Assembly: GCF_030503875.2 (NCBI RefSeq)
Contig: NZ_CP129968.2
Coordinates: 930,001-994,000, forward strand
Reading direction: 5' to 3'
Length of the DNA: 64,000 bases
From: Marivirga arenosa
GTDB taxonomy: Bacteria > Bacteroidota > Bacteroidia > Cytophagales > Cyclobacteriaceae
The notes below the pieces were generated by a model that ran no database searches, had not been told where the DNA came from, and saw only the letters and a list, made by a program, of their open reading frames with translations. The position numbers were made by a program, and so were the translations under genes. This document shows positions 1 to 9,790 of this stretch, piece after piece. Numbering within the stretch: the stretch's first letter is position 1; each line of letters opens with the position of its first letter.

Positions 1-1021
1 CTTTATCTGCTGAAAAAAGTTCACCATTCTTACCAATAGAGAAATGAGTAATATCAATATTTGGTAGAAGGTCATTTTCGATGTTTACCTTTGGAATAAC
101 TATAATACCATCACCAAAGGTGCCAAGCAAGATATTACCATCAGTGTCTTCAAATACATAAGAAATGAATTGCTTTAGGAAGATAGATTTCAAGGTGGAA
201 CTTTCAATATTGTAATAACTAACCCCGAGAATTCTGTCTGCAAACCATACGTTGTTAGAGGTTTTATAAACTCTACTAATATTCCCCTCAGGTTTAAATA
301 TTTTACTCAATTCTATTTCACTAGGAGAGATTTGCTTAGCACTAAATAATTGTCCCTCCGTACTAACAGCAATTAATTCATTTTTGTGGCAAAAGAATGA
401 AAGTGCTTCTCTATCTGTCATTTCAAGGCCTATTAATTTGAATTCTTCGGTTGCATGAGAGTTGATACGAAAGAGAGAATCAGTACCAATATGGGTCAAG
501 AGGTTGTTGTTGCAATCTTTTGTAATTGCCACTGTGGTATTTGAATTGGTTAAGATGTATTTTTTATCTAATTCTTTATTATTTACTAATCTGTATTGTT
601 GATATCCCCTGATATATAGGGAGTTGTCAGTAAGGAAGTTGTAGTTTGGATATTTTCCTATAGAAGGGTTACTATGAAATAACTCTAAAGAATCATTCTT
701 TACGCTAAAGATTTGTCCATTGAGATTATTACAGTATATATTACCATCATAATCTATTTTCGGATTGAAAAGAGAGGCACTTAACTGTAAAGGACTTTGG
801 TAATTCTTAAATGCATATCCATCAAAACTAAACAATCCTCTATTGGTAGTAAACCAATAGACACCATCGGGTGTTTGATTGATGCCATAAACATCTATAC
901 CCGCGAGTTCGTCACTTCCGAGCCTAAAATGGAAAGGGTTTTGAGCCTTTCCCGTCAAAGCAACAAAAAAAAGTACTGTATAAATAAGCTTCTTTATTCT
1001 AGATGGATTCTTTAAACTCAT
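1..1021 (-). CDS. Two-component-regulator propeller protein, N-terminal part (3' end outside window)
   Basis: An open frame runs from an ATG at 1021 down to the window edge without a stop, about 340 codons. It begins with a signal peptide (basic start MSLKNPSRIKK, hydrophobic stretch, cleavage near GKAQ). The rest shows propeller-like repeats with short motifs such as GVYWFTTNRGLFSFDG, DYDGNIYCNN and DTDGNILLGTFGDG, as in the Reg_prop blades of periplasmic sensors. In Bacteroidota such blades usually precede a Y_Y_Y domain and a transmembrane histidine kinase, AraC or LuxR output domain; that output part lies outside the window, so the full type is unknown. The gene follows the family 3 hydrolase on the same strand after about 50 bases, so co-transcription is possible. 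The truncation is a window effect. Confidence 0.75.
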   Translation of the reverse strand, partial: MSLKNPSRIKKLIYTVLFFVALTGKAQNPFHFRLGSDELAGIDVYGINQTPDGVYWFTTNRGLFSFDGYAFKNYQSPLQLSASLFNPKIDYDGNIYCNNLNGQIFSVKNDSLELFHSNPSIGKYPNYNFLTDNSLYIRGYQQYRLVNNKELDKKYILTNSNTTVAITKDCNNNLLTHIGTDSLFRINSHATEEFKLIGLEMTDREALSFFCHKNELIAVSTEGQLFSAKQISPSEIELSKIFKPEGNISRVYKTSNNVWFADRILGVSYYNIESSTLKSIFLKQFISYVFEDTDGNILLGTFGDGIIVIPKVNIENDLLPNIDITHFSIGKNGELFSADK

Positions 1022-1072
1022 TCTATAAGTGTTTTCTAAAATGCAGCCTCCAACTCTTAGGCGGAATAAAAT

Positions 1073-3574
1073 TTACTTACCGTCACAGCCAGGCTTTGCA
1101 TCAAGATCAGATTCTAAGCGAATGTTGCTAAGCCCAATGTCAATACCTTCTTCAGCTGTAATCATGAAAGCAGAGCTTATTTTAGTCATGTCGACACCAA
1201 GATTTTCAAAGCAACTTAGGCTTATTCTATATTCTTGCCAGTCTCCAGCTTCAATATTAATCTCCAGAGTTTTATTACAAGAATTATTTGAATCACACAT
1301 ACCGATTTGAACAAGAGCTTTACCCTCAGTAAATGATTTTGCAGAAAAAGTAAGCTCCATTGCACCATTTGCTTGTCGAGCCATATCACTTGGCTGAGCA
1401 GTAGATATCCGGATTTGCTCTTGGCTAGAATTTGTCCATTTTATTTTTAATGCATCTTCTTGCGCCATATGGTCAGTTTTACTAATAATCAAGCCGCCAA
1501 AAGACGTAGGGAAACTGGCGATTTGCTTAGCTAAATCTCCTGATTTAAACCAAAGCCCCCAAGGCGCAACTGCAATACCTTTGCTGAAAAATTCTCCTGT
1601 TGATTTTACTTCAGTATTTTCTAAGCCTGAGTCTTCTGAAAGTTGATCAATAACCTTTGTAGTATTATAAGTAAGACCATAGCCTAATTTGAATAAAGGT
1701 TCAGCATCTTCTGTTACTACAGCGCTTGAAGGCCAAGAAAAAGGTAAACGGCCAGTAAAATCAAAGGATGAATCTCTTTGAAATAACAAGTCTGAAACAC
1801 CACCACCTTCGCTTCCTGGCAACCATGCTGCAATAAAAGCATCTGATTGATTTATTTCAGGATTACACCAAAGAGGACGGCCTGATAAAAACACAGAGAC
1901 AACAGGCATATCTTTGCTTTGAAATTCAGCCAATTTACTAACATCAAAATTATTTGGTACAAAGTCTAAATTTTCTTTATCACCTTGGAATTCGGCATAT
2001 GGATCTTCTCCATAAATAGCGATTACAAGATCGGCATCAATAGTTGTATCTCCATTTTCTGAAAAAATCACCTTGCCTCCGGCACTATTAACCGCTTCTT
2101 TAATACCATCTAGTATGGATTCGCCATTGGGGAACTCATCATTAGTATGACCTGTGCCTTGCCACGATAATGTCCAGCCACCAGATGCTTTTGAAATACT
2201 TTCTGCCCCATCACCTATTACCAAAATGGTTTTTGTAGGATCAATGGGTAAGATGCTATTATTATTTTTAAGTAAAACCATTGATTCTCTAACCGCCTGA
2301 CGTGCAATAGCTCTGTTTTGGGGAAGTCCTAAAAGACTTTCATCTCCTGCATTTTTTCGAGTGCTAGGTGCGCCTTTCGTAAATATACCTGAGGCAATTT
2401 TTACTCTTAGAATTCTACGTACCGCATCATCTAAACGAGACATAGGTATTGTTCCCTCCTTAACATGTTTTAAGGTGCTTTCGTAAACACCTTTCCAACT
2501 GTCGGGAGCCATATACATGTCTAATCCTGCATTCAGTGATTGTGCACAATCGGTATTGTTACATCCGGGCACCTGGCCATGACCATTCCAGTCGCCCACT
2601 ACGAAACCATTAAATCCTAGTCGTCCTTTTAATATATCTGTTAATAATTCTTTGTCGCCATGTAGTTTTCTTCCCTGCCAGCTTGAGAAAGAAGCCATTA
2701 CCGTTTGTACACCTGCCGGTATAGCGCTATAATAACCTGCAGCATGAACGTTGATGAGCTCTTTTTCACTGATTTGGGCATCCCCTTGATCTACTCCTTT
2801 TTCTGTAGCACCGTCAGCCAAAAAGTGTTTCGCACTGGAAATGACGCGGCCTTCTCCCATAAAATCATCTTGACCAATATGACCTTGCAATCCATAAACT
2901 ATTCGGTCAGCATAAGACTTTACAATTTCCGGATTTTCGGAAAATCCTTCATAGCTTCTACCCCAGCGAAGGTCTTGAGGTACTGCTAAAGTTGGAGCAA
3001 AGGTCCAATCATGACCGGATACTGTAAGTTCATGAGCAGTAATGGCAGCAATTTCCTCTATAAGGTCAGGATTATTCATAGCGCCAAGTCCTACATTGTG
3101 AGGAAACACGATTGCTCCTTTGAGATTAGCATGCCCATGTACTGCATCTATCCCCCATATAGTAGGGATTGCAATTTCTACTCCTTCTGGATCAATGGAG
3201 GCATAATAATATTTGTCTGCCATTTCTAGCCAACTTTTTGTATCTGCATAAGGTAATGGTCCGGGGGCAGAATTACCGCCACTAAGCACAGAACCCAGTC
3301 GATATTGCTTTACTTCTTCTGGGGTAACTGATCCATTGTCGGCCTGAATTACTTGACCTACTTTTTGTTCCAATGTCAGTTTTGGCAATATTGAATCTAT
3401 TTGTGCTTCAATTTCGGGATCCAATGGTATCGGTGTGATACTCGGCCAATCTTGGGGGTTCACGAGATTTTCAGAATTTTCCGTAGCAGTAGTGTTTTCC
3501 TGTTGAGAACAGCTTGAAATTAGGATGATTAAGGTAAATAATAAAGATACAGAATTAAATATTGGTCTGTTCAT
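1073..3574 (-). CDS. Glycoside hydrolase family 3 lipoprotein (beta-glucosidase / exo-beta-glucanase type)
   Basis: This 833-residue protein starts with a lipoprotein signal (hydrophobic stretch ending LISSC, Cys22), so it is probably membrane anchored and active in the periplasm or at the cell surface. The GH3 N-terminal TIM-barrel domain covers about residues 60-400, with the substrate-binding motif KHFLADGATEKG near 249 and the probable nucleophile Asp328 in GFVVGDWNG. The GH3 C-terminal sandwich follows (about 425-650), then an extra domain of about 170 residues resembling the galactose-binding-like domain of exo-1,3/1,4-beta-glucan glucohydrolases such as ExoP. Family members release glucose from beta-glucans or cello-oligosaccharides; the exact linkage cannot be read here. 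No SusCD pair or other glycosidase is adjacent. Confidence 0.9.
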   Translation of the reverse strand: MNRPIFNSVSLLFTLIILISSCSQQENTTATENSENLVNPQDWPSITPIPLDPEIEAQIDSILPKLTLEQKVGQVIQADNGSVTPEEVKQYRLGSVLSGGNSAPGPLPYADTKSWLEMADKYYYASIDPEGVEIAIPTIWGIDAVHGHANLKGAIVFPHNVGLGAMNNPDLIEEIAAITAHELTVSGHDWTFAPTLAVPQDLRWGRSYEGFSENPEIVKSYADRIVYGLQGHIGQDDFMGEGRVISSAKHFLADGATEKGVDQGDAQISEKELINVHAAGYYSAIPAGVQTVMASFSSWQGRKLHGDKELLTDILKGRLGFNGFVVGDWNGHGQVPGCNNTDCAQSLNAGLDMYMAPDSWKGVYESTLKHVKEGTIPMSRLDDAVRRILRVKIASGIFTKGAPSTRKNAGDESLLGLPQNRAIARQAVRESMVLLKNNNSILPIDPTKTILVIGDGAESISKASGGWTLSWQGTGHTNDEFPNGESILDGIKEAVNSAGGKVIFSENGDTTIDADLVIAIYGEDPYAEFQGDKENLDFVPNNFDVSKLAEFQSKDMPVVSVFLSGRPLWCNPEINQSDAFIAAWLPGSEGGGVSDLLFQRDSSFDFTGRLPFSWPSSAVVTEDAEPLFKLGYGLTYNTTKVIDQLSEDSGLENTEVKSTGEFFSKGIAVAPWGLWFKSGDLAKQIASFPTSFGGLIISKTDHMAQEDALKIKWTNSSQEQIRISTAQPSDMARQANGAMELTFSAKSFTEGKALVQIGMCDSNNSCNKTLEINIEAGDWQEYRISLSCFENLGVDMTKISSAFMITAEEGIDIGLSNIRLESDLDAKPGCDGK

Positions 3575-3785
3575 ATGTGTTTTACAATTGATTATAATAG
3601 TAGGGGAAGTTAAGTTATTTTTTCAAGGTATTTATATTAATATAGTTCATTTCTTGATATAACTCTTAAACTAATGAAGTAGATTATTAATTGACTTTAA
3701 GATGAAATAAATATTATTGACTATCTATTTTATTCCACTGTAGATGGAGAAATACTATTGATTAGATAAGGAGAGATGTTAAAGA

Positions 3786-3816
3786 AAAAGAGTTTGATAT
3801 TTTACCAAACTCTTTT
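3786..3816 (-). terminator. Rho-independent terminator of tonB
   Basis: A perfect 11-bp stem (AAAAGAGTTTG and its complement) closes a 9-base loop. On the minus strand the stem ends in a T-rich run. It lies 25 bases past the stop of the TonB gene. Confidence 0.8.
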
Positions 3817-3840
3817 AAACTGTCTGAATTTAGATTTCAC

Positions 3841-4539
3841 TTAAGAATCTTTCAGCATAAATCTAATAGGTATTACTTTTCTTGATCTAACAGGGACTCC
3901 TCTTTGTTTACCAGGTTTCCATTTAGGTGAATTCTCGAGTACATGAACCGCTAATTCATCACAGCCACCTCCTATACCTTTTACAGCTTCAACTTGGGTT
4001 ATGGTCCCATTTTTTTCGATTACGAATTGAATGTAAACAACTCCTTGTATTCCCATTCTTGCAGCTGCAGGAGGATAATGATCCGCTAATTCTCCTGCCA
4101 CATAATTGTAGAATGATTTAATACCGCCTTCGGGTTCAGCCTCTTCTTCCACAATCATGAATATTTTATCAACTTCCTCTTCTTCTTCATCGTTTCCAAA
4201 ATCGTCACTAAATTCTACTTCCTGAATTTTAGTTTCTTGATTCATTTCTATATCAATATTCAGTTCTATATCCTCCAACAATATTTCCTCATTAGCCACT
4301 TCTATAATTTCAGGCAACTGAATCTTAGGTGGAGGTGGAGGAGGTTGTGTAGTAGGAGGTATATCGATCACCTCATGTGTTAATTCTGTTACGTTTCCTA
4401 AGTCAACTATACCTTCATTATCATATGTTTTAAACTGAAATACGACAAATACGGCAGATATAGAAACGACTAGTCCCAAATTGAAAAATACATTTTTCAA
4501 TCGGTATATATCATATTTTGGATTTTTCTTGAGTTCCAT
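3841..4539 (-). CDS. tonB: TonB family energy transducer
   Basis: The 232-residue protein has a cytoplasmic N-terminus, one membrane anchor at about residues 16-36, a proline-rich periplasmic section (PPTTQPPPPPPK near 62-73), a very acidic stretch, and a C-terminal TonB domain (about 145-230) with the usual YPPAAARMGIQGVVYIQF and GGGCDELA motifs. It would couple the inner-membrane proton gradient through ExbB/ExbD to TonB-dependent receptors such as the SusC protein and the barrel at 57979-60651. No exbB or exbD is adjacent, so this is a stand-alone copy; Bacteroidota usually carry several. It has its own terminator downstream. Confidence 0.9.
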   Translation of the reverse strand: MELKKNPKYDIYRLKNVFFNLGLVVSISAVFVVFQFKTYDNEGIVDLGNVTELTHEVIDIPPTTQPPPPPPKIQLPEIIEVANEEILLEDIELNIDIEMNQETKIQEVEFSDDFGNDEEEEEVDKIFMIVEEEAEPEGGIKSFYNYVAGELADHYPPAAARMGIQGVVYIQFVIEKNGTITQVEAVKGIGGGCDELAVHVLENSPKWKPGKQRGVPVRSRKVIPIRFMLKDS

Positions 4540-4718
4540 GATTTCTACCTTTTAAAGTTCAACAACATCTACTTCTGACGACTATTTTCTATACTTAAAT
4601 TACGATTATTAAATCATTATGTGTAGTTAAGTATCAGATATTAAGCACTTTAGTTTAATTATCATGGTTTTTCATGACCTAAGTCATGAAAAATGAGTTT
4701 AGATTCTTTAAAAATAAA

Positions 4719-4748
4719 AAAGCCATCTTCCCAAAAGGAGATGGCTTT
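4719..4748 (-). terminator. Rho-independent terminator of rny
   Basis: A 10-bp stem (AAAGCCATCT with AGATGGCTTT) and a 10-base loop are followed on the minus strand by a T-rich tail (TTTATTTT). It lies just past the rny stop. Confidence 0.85.
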
Positions 4749-4770
4749 AAATAATATTTTTTATTGATCT

Positions 4771-6333
4771 TTACTTGGCGTATGAAACAGATCTCATTTC
4801 TCTAATTACAGTAACTTTTATCTGACCAGGGTACTGCATATCTTTTTCAATTTTTTGTGAGATATCAAATGAAAGCTGGCCTGCTTTTTGATCCGATACA
4901 TTTTCAGCATCTACCATCACACGTAATTCACGACCGGCCTGAATCGCATAACATTTATTAACTCCATCAAAGTTTAAAGCAAGCTCTTCAAGCTCTTTCA
5001 ATCTTTTGATGTAACTATCCATGATTTCTCTTCTAGCGCCTGGTCTTGCGCCTGAAATAGCGTCACAAGCCTGTACGATAGGAGAGATTAGGGAAGTCAT
5101 TTCAATTTCATCGTGGTGAGCACCAATTGCATTTAATACATCTGGGTGTTCTTTAAATTTCTTCGCGAACTCCATCCCTAAGATAGCATGTGGTTGCTCT
5201 GGCTCTTCTGGCCAAACTTTTCCTATATCGTGTAACAGACCAGCTCGTTTTGCTAGCTTCGGATTTAAACCAAGTTCAGAAGCCATTGTAGCACACATAT
5301 TTGCTACCTCTCTTGAGTGTTGCAATAAGTTTTGTCCATAAGAAGATCTGAATCTTAATCTCCCCACCATTTTAATTAATTCAGGATGTAATCCGTGGAT
5401 TCCTAAATCTATCACAGTTCTTTCTCCGATCTCAACGATCTCCTCATCTATGTTTTTGGTAGTCTTATTTACGATCTCCTCAATTCTAGCTGGGTGGATT
5501 CTTCCATCTTGAACCAATCTATGCAATGATAATCTAGCAATCTCTCTTCTTACAGGATCGAAACCTGAGATGATAATGGCTTCAGGAGTATCGTCTACAA
5601 TGATTTCTACTCCGGTAGCAGCTTCAAGTGCTCGAATATTTCTACCCTCTCTACCAATGATTTTACCTTTAATATCATCACTTTCGATATTGAAGATCGA
5701 TACGCAGTTTTCTACTGCATGCTCAGTAGCGGTTCTTTGAATGGTAGAGATTACAATTTTCTTAGCTTCTTTGGTAGCTGAAAGTTTAGCCTCTTCCATT
5801 ATATCTTTGATTAAAGAAGATGCTTTTGTTTCAGCTTCATCTTTAAGCGTTTCTATTAATTGCTCTCTGGCTTCGTCTGCAGTTAAATTAGCAGCCTTTT
5901 CTAGTATATTAATTTGCTGCTCTCTTACTTTTTCTAATTCCTCTTTTCTTTTGGCAATTACATCAAGTTGAGCATTAAGATTTTCCTGAAGTTTCTGAGT
6001 TTCATGCTCTTTTCTTTTAAACTGCTCAATTTCTTTTGATAAGTTTTGCTCTCTTTGTTTTAGCTTATTTTCGTTTGAAGCAAGTTGTCCTTTACGTTGA
6101 CTTACTTCATCTTCAAAGTCAGATTTCTTTTTCAAGAAATGCTCTTTTGCCTCGAGCATCTTATCCTTTTTGGTGTTTTCAGCATTTATATTTGCCTCTC
6201 TAATGATCAAAGCGGCTTTATCTTGCGCTTCTTTCTCTAATTTACTGAGTAGACTTTTTAGGGCTATTTTGCTGAGCAAAAAGCCTAGAAGTAGTCCTAC
6301 TACTCCGGAAATGATTATGTATATGGTTCCCAT
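4771..6333 (-). CDS. rny: Ribonuclease Y
   Basis: At 520 residues this is the usual length for RNase Y, the membrane-anchored endoribonuclease that starts mRNA decay. An N-terminal membrane helix (about 4-22) is followed by a long coiled coil (about 25-190), a KH RNA-binding domain with [13 protein letters not shown] (about 225-240), and an HD domain with [17 protein letters not shown] (about 365-385), where the HD pair binds the catalytic metals. It is the last gene of the pheT, coiled-coil, zapA, rny run, 50 bases after zapA, and ends at a strong terminator. Confidence 0.96.
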   Translation of the reverse strand: MGTIYIIISGVVGLLLGFLLSKIALKSLLSKLEKEAQDKAALIIREANINAENTKKDKMLEAKEHFLKKKSDFEDEVSQRKGQLASNENKLKQREQNLSKEIEQFKRKEHETQKLQENLNAQLDVIAKRKEELEKVREQQINILEKAANLTADEAREQLIETLKDEAETKASSLIKDIMEEAKLSATKEAKKIVISTIQRTATEHAVENCVSIFNIESDDIKGKIIGREGRNIRALEAATGVEIIVDDTPEAIIISGFDPVRREIARLSLHRLVQDGRIHPARIEEIVNKTTKNIDEEIVEIGERTVIDLGIHGLHPELIKMVGRLRFRSSYGQNLLQHSREVANMCATMASELGLNPKLAKRAGLLHDIGKVWPEEPEQPHAILGMEFAKKFKEHPDVLNAIGAHHDEIEMTSLISPIVQACDAISGARPGARREIMDSYIKRLKELEELALNFDGVNKCYAIQAGRELRVMVDAENVSDQKAGQLSFDISQKIEKDMQYPGQIKVTVIREMRSVSYAK

Positions 6334-6383
6334 TTTACTTTATATTTAATGGGAAGTTGTGACTCTAGTCTGAAAGGAAGGGT

Positions 6384-6668
6384 TTAGATTGCCTGATTGA
6401 TTAAATGTTCAATAGATTTAATTTTATTTAAAATGGATTCGTCATTGCTGTTCAAATTATCTTCAATGCCAAATCTATCTACAATGGCATCAAAAGCTAC
6501 CATTGAAAGCAAGTCTTGCTTGTCATCAATACCAAATTTCTCTCTATATGATTTTAATCTTTCATTAATTAATTTCCCGGCTCTTCTCACTCTTTCTTCC
6601 TCTTCTGCTTTCACTGTCATAGGATATTCCCTGTCAGCTATCTTAATTTTGATTGAAAGTTCTCTCAT
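6384..6668 (-). CDS. zapA: Cell division protein ZapA
   Basis: This 94-residue protein matches the short ZapA family, which binds FtsZ and stabilises the Z-ring. The N-terminal strand motif SIKIADREYPMTVKAEEEERVRRAGKLINER is typical of the ZapA globular head, and the C-terminal half (about 60-94) is predicted helix or coiled coil. It sits 16 bases downstream of a small coiled-coil gene and 50 bases upstream of rny. The pairing of zapA with rny and pheT is common in Bacteroidota. Length and motif make the call secure. Confidence 0.88.
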   Translation of the reverse strand: MRELSIKIKIADREYPMTVKAEEEERVRRAGKLINERLKSYREKFGIDDKQDLLSMVAFDAIVDRFGIEDNLNSNDESILNKIKSIEHLINQAI

Positions 6669-6684
6669 ATAAACCGGTTATAAT

Positions 6685-6981
6685 CTATCTTGTTAAGTGC
6701 AAAATACACTTATCAATCTCTTTAATGTAATCGTCAATTTTTCCCTTCATCTCAGAAGCTTCTGCTTCACTCTTCCCGATACTTCCTACAATTTTACTAA
6801 TTTTATCTTGATTTTGAAAGTCGTTAATTTTCTCGTCTTTTTGCTTTAAAACAGCCTTTAACTCCTCATTTTCTGCTTTTAAACTCTTCAATTCATTCTT
6901 TGCGTTTTGATATTCACTCAAAAGCAATTGAACTTTCCTTTCTAAGGCATTTAATTCGTTATGTGTAGCTGCTTGACTCAT
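6685..6981 (-). CDS. Small coiled-coil protein between pheT and zapA (possible ZapB-like division factor)
   Basis: The 98-residue product is almost entirely charged helix with heptad spacing (about residues 8-60: LNALERKVQLLLSEY, LKSLKAENEELKAVLKQKDEKI), then a linker and a short C-terminal helix. There is no signal peptide or membrane segment, so it should be cytoplasmic. It starts one base after the pheT stop and precedes zapA by 16 bases, so the three genes should be translated from one message. Coiled-coil partners of ZapA (ZapB in enterobacteria) have this size and shape, so a division role is a fair inference, but the sequence alone does not prove it. Confidence 0.65.
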   Translation of the reverse strand: MSQAATHNELNALERKVQLLLSEYQNAKNELKSLKAENEELKAVLKQKDEKINDFQNQDKISKIVGSIGKSEAEASEMKGKIDDYIKEIDKCILHLTR

Positions 6982-6982
6982 T

Positions 6983-9400
6983 TTATTTTCTGATTACGGC
7001 TCCGATTTCTTTTTCGAAAGCTTTCATCAGCTTGTCCATTGTTTTATCTATAATTTTATCCGTCAATGTTTTTGTTTTGTCTTGTAAAGTGAATGAAAGC
7101 GCATAAGCTTTTTTTCCTTTTTCTATTTTATCACCTTGATAGACATCAAAAACATCTATATTACTGATTAAGTACTGCGCTTGTTTCAAGCTTATCTTTT
7201 TAATTTCATCATAAGAGATGTTTTCATCAATTACCAAAGATAAATCTCTTCTTACCTCAGGAAATTTACTTACTGCTTCAAACTGGATATTCGTATTTAC
7301 TAATTTCAATAACGCATCCCAGTTAATATTAGCATAGAAAACTTCTTGCTTCAATCCGCTCAATTTCAAGGCCTTTTTACTGATTTTACCTAGTTCAGCG
7401 ACTGTTTTTCGGTTGATTTTCAACTTCAAGCCATAGTCGAAGCAATCATCATGAAATTCTTCATTTTCAATACTTTCCGCATTAAATTTATTGAAAATTT
7501 TTAGAACAGCCGAATACAGATCGTGAAATTTTACAGATTCATTTTTCCGGATCCAGTTTTCTGCTTCGTTTTTCCCTGTTAGATAAATCCCAAGGCGCAT
7601 TTCTTCCTTATATTTGGCATTTATTTTTTTATAAATTTTTCCAAATTCATAAAATTTAAGATCGGTTTGCCTTCTATTGATGTTGTAAGCTAAAACATCT
7701 AGGGCTGTAAACATCAAATCTTGACGCATAACGCCTAAATCTTCACTTAGCTTATTCAGAATTTCAACATTTTCCTCCGGATTAAAGCCGTCTAAAGTCT
7801 CACTAAATACTGACTTCGTTAAGGAATTAGTCATAATTTCCTGAAAACCATTTGCGGTCAATAAAAGACCGGCTTCCTTTCTCATTTTAACTGGATCAAC
7901 TTCAGGAAAGCTGGCCATATAACTACTAGAAAGTGTTTCAGGTAAGTCGATATTATTAAATCCATAAATACGGATAATCTCTTCGATTACATCCGCTTCT
8001 CGGGTCACATCTACCCTGTAAGGTGGGACAATAGCTGTAAATCCTTCTTCAGTTTTGCTTTCTGTTTCAATATCCAATCTGGTAAGAATGGTATGGATTT
8101 CATCCTTTTTTAATTTCTTACCGATTAAGCGGTCGATATTTTTATATTTCATCGCTATTTGGCGATCTGCTATTTCGGTAGGATAAACATCTTGGATTTC
8201 GCTACTGATTTTTCCTCCTGCTACTTCCTGAATTAATAGAGCAGCACGTTTCAATGCATAAACTGTTATATTAGGGTCAGTTCCTCTTTCATAGCGAAAT
8301 GAAGCATCTGTTTTTAGCTGATGAGTTTGAGATGTTTTTCTCACACTGTCAGCTGAAAAGTAGGCAGATTCAAGAAAAACCTTAGTTGTGTCATCCTTAA
8401 CTCCAGAATCTATTCCTCCAAATACTCCTGCTATGCAAAGAGGGTTAGAATCACCATCACATATCATCAAGTCCTTTTCTGATAGTTTTCTCTCCTTCTC
8501 ATCCAGGGTGATGAATTTGGTTCCCTCAGCTAGGTTCTTAACCTTTATGGTGTTTCCTTTAATTTTATCAGCATTGAATGCATGAAGTGGTTGGCCCAAT
8601 TCATGCATAACGAAGTTAGTTACATCTACTACATTATTGATAGGCTGGAGACCTATGCTTTTCAAAGCATTTTGTAACCACTCTGGACTTGGAGCTACTT
8701 CCACGCCTGAAATGCTAACCCCACTATATCGAGGGCAAGCTTCTTTATTTTCTATTTCAACCTTAATTTCTAGGTCTTGATTTTCAACTTCAAAATCTAA
8801 TATAGAGGGGAAGTGGACTTCCTCTCCAGTTACCGCTTTGATGTCTCGGGCAGCACCGATATGTCCCATTGCATCAGCACGATTTGGAGTTAATCCGATT
8901 TCATACACTATATCTGATTCAATATTGAAATATTCAGCTGCTGGAGTCCCATTTGCTTTGTCGGTATCTAACACCATAATGCCATCATGGCTAGTACCCA
9001 TTCCTATTTCGTCCTCAGCACAAATCATTCCCATGCTAACTTCACCTCTAATCTTAGATTTTTTGATTTTAAAGGGCTCGTCAGGTTTTGGGTATAAAGT
9101 AGAATTCACGGTAGCGACCACTACTTTTTGTCCGGCTGCTACATTTGGTGCACCGCAAACAATTTGAACGGCTTCTTCTTCTCCGATATCAACAGTAGTA
9201 ATGCTTAATTTATCTGCATTAGGATGTTTTATACATGTTTTTACTTCGCCAATAACAAGTCCTTTCAAACCTCCTGGAACAGTTTCAATTTCTTCCATTC
9301 CTTCTACTTCCAAACCTGTATTGGTTAAGGTTTCTGAAAGTTCCTCAGGCGATTGGGTAATATTTATATATTTCTTTAACCAGTTTAAAGCTATCTTCAT
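6983..9400 (-). CDS. pheT: Phenylalanine--tRNA ligase beta subunit
   Basis: The 805-residue length and domain order are those of bacterial PheT: an N-terminal part with the EMAP-like tRNA-binding domain (VIGEVKTCIKHPNADKLSITTVDIG, about 50-75), the B3/B4 editing region (about 215-380), B5 (about 405-475), the catalytic-like core, and a C-terminal FDX-ACB anticodon-binding domain (FPEVRRDLSLVIDENISYDEI, from about 710). With PheS it charges tRNA-Phe in the cytoplasm; pheS is not in this window, as is usual for Bacteroidota. It leads the pheT to rny run and has a candidate -7 promoter element about 70 bases upstream. Confidence 0.97.
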   Translation of the reverse strand: MKIALNWLKKYINITQSPEELSETLTNTGLEVEGMEEIETVPGGLKGLVIGEVKTCIKHPNADKLSITTVDIGEEEAVQIVCGAPNVAAGQKVVVATVNSTLYPKPDEPFKIKKSKIRGEVSMGMICAEDEIGMGTSHDGIMVLDTDKANGTPAAEYFNIESDIVYEIGLTPNRADAMGHIGAARDIKAVTGEEVHFPSILDFEVENQDLEIKVEIENKEACPRYSGVSISGVEVAPSPEWLQNALKSIGLQPINNVVDVTNFVMHELGQPLHAFNADKIKGNTIKVKNLAEGTKFITLDEKERKLSEKDLMICDGDSNPLCIAGVFGGIDSGVKDDTTKVFLESAYFSADSVRKTSQTHQLKTDASFRYERGTDPNITVYALKRAALLIQEVAGGKISSEIQDVYPTEIADRQIAMKYKNIDRLIGKKLKKDEIHTILTRLDIETESKTEEGFTAIVPPYRVDVTREADVIEEIIRIYGFNNIDLPETLSSSYMASFPEVDPVKMRKEAGLLLTANGFQEIMTNSLTKSVFSETLDGFNPEENVEILNKLSEDLGVMRQDLMFTALDVLAYNINRRQTDLKFYEFGKIYKKINAKYKEEMRLGIYLTGKNEAENWIRKNESVKFHDLYSAVLKIFNKFNAESIENEEFHDDCFDYGLKLKINRKTVAELGKISKKALKLSGLKQEVFYANINWDALLKLVNTNIQFEAVSKFPEVRRDLSLVIDENISYDEIKKISLKQAQYLISNIDVFDVYQGDKIEKGKKAYALSFTLQDKTKTLTDKIIDKTMDKLMKAFEKEIGAVIRK

Positions 9401-9467
9401 TTCTAAAAGTTTATCTTCCGAATTACTAATATGGGAAGTTTAAAATCCCGTTTTTAATTTCCAAAAA

Positions 9468-9475
9468 CAAAATTA
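9468..9475 (-). promoter_or_regulatory. Candidate -7 element (TAnnTTTG) for pheT
   Basis: The minus strand reads TAATTTTG here, an exact match to the Bacteroidota -7 consensus TAnnTTTG, about 68 bases upstream of the pheT ATG. I see no clear TTTG -33 partner at the usual distance, so this is tentative. Confidence 0.3.
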
Positions 9476-9555
9476 AAGAAATGATTGATAAGGAGAATGA
9501 TTAATTACGCTTATTCGTAATTTTTCCTGTTTTATTTGCTGTCCCAAACTATGGG

Positions 9556-9727
9556 ACACCCCACCCCCTTCTCATCGCCAGCTGGCGGGGGAGTCGCACA
9601 GAACTTATTGTAATTTTTTAATTTGATTTAAAATCATGGTTGATAATTGACAAAAAGTGATGAAACTTTTTATTTCCTACTAAAATAAATCTGTGATATT
9701 GTCCCCTTGAGGGGACTTTAGGGGTGT
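9556..9727. repeat. MITE-like intergenic element with hairpin ends
   Basis: The 390-base gap between pheT and the DUF1684 gene holds no ORF but a 172-base unit. Its outer ends are inverted copies ACACCCC (9556-9562) and GGGGTGT (9721-9727). Next to the left end is a perfect 12-base palindrome CGCCAGCTGGCG (9576-9587); next to the right end is a perfect hairpin GTCCCC-TTGA-GGGGAC (9701-9716). A further hairpin TGTCCCA/TGGGACA (9540-9558) overlaps the left edge. The ends are G+C-rich against an A+T-rich interior. This is the build of a small non-autonomous element; other copies in the genome would be needed to prove it. Confidence 0.5.
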
Positions 9728-9790
9728 TGGTTGGAAATATGATATACTGTTGTAATAGTAAACAAAATAGAAAAGGCTAAATACCCACCC

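Noticed and set aside
797..1310. Plus-strand frames of 72 and 93 codons
   Set aside because: They are antisense to the propeller gene and the glycoside hydrolase, which have clear protein signatures.
6334..6383. 6S RNA near zapA, as in enterobacteria
   Set aside because: The gap to rny is only 50 bases and holds no RNA-like structure.
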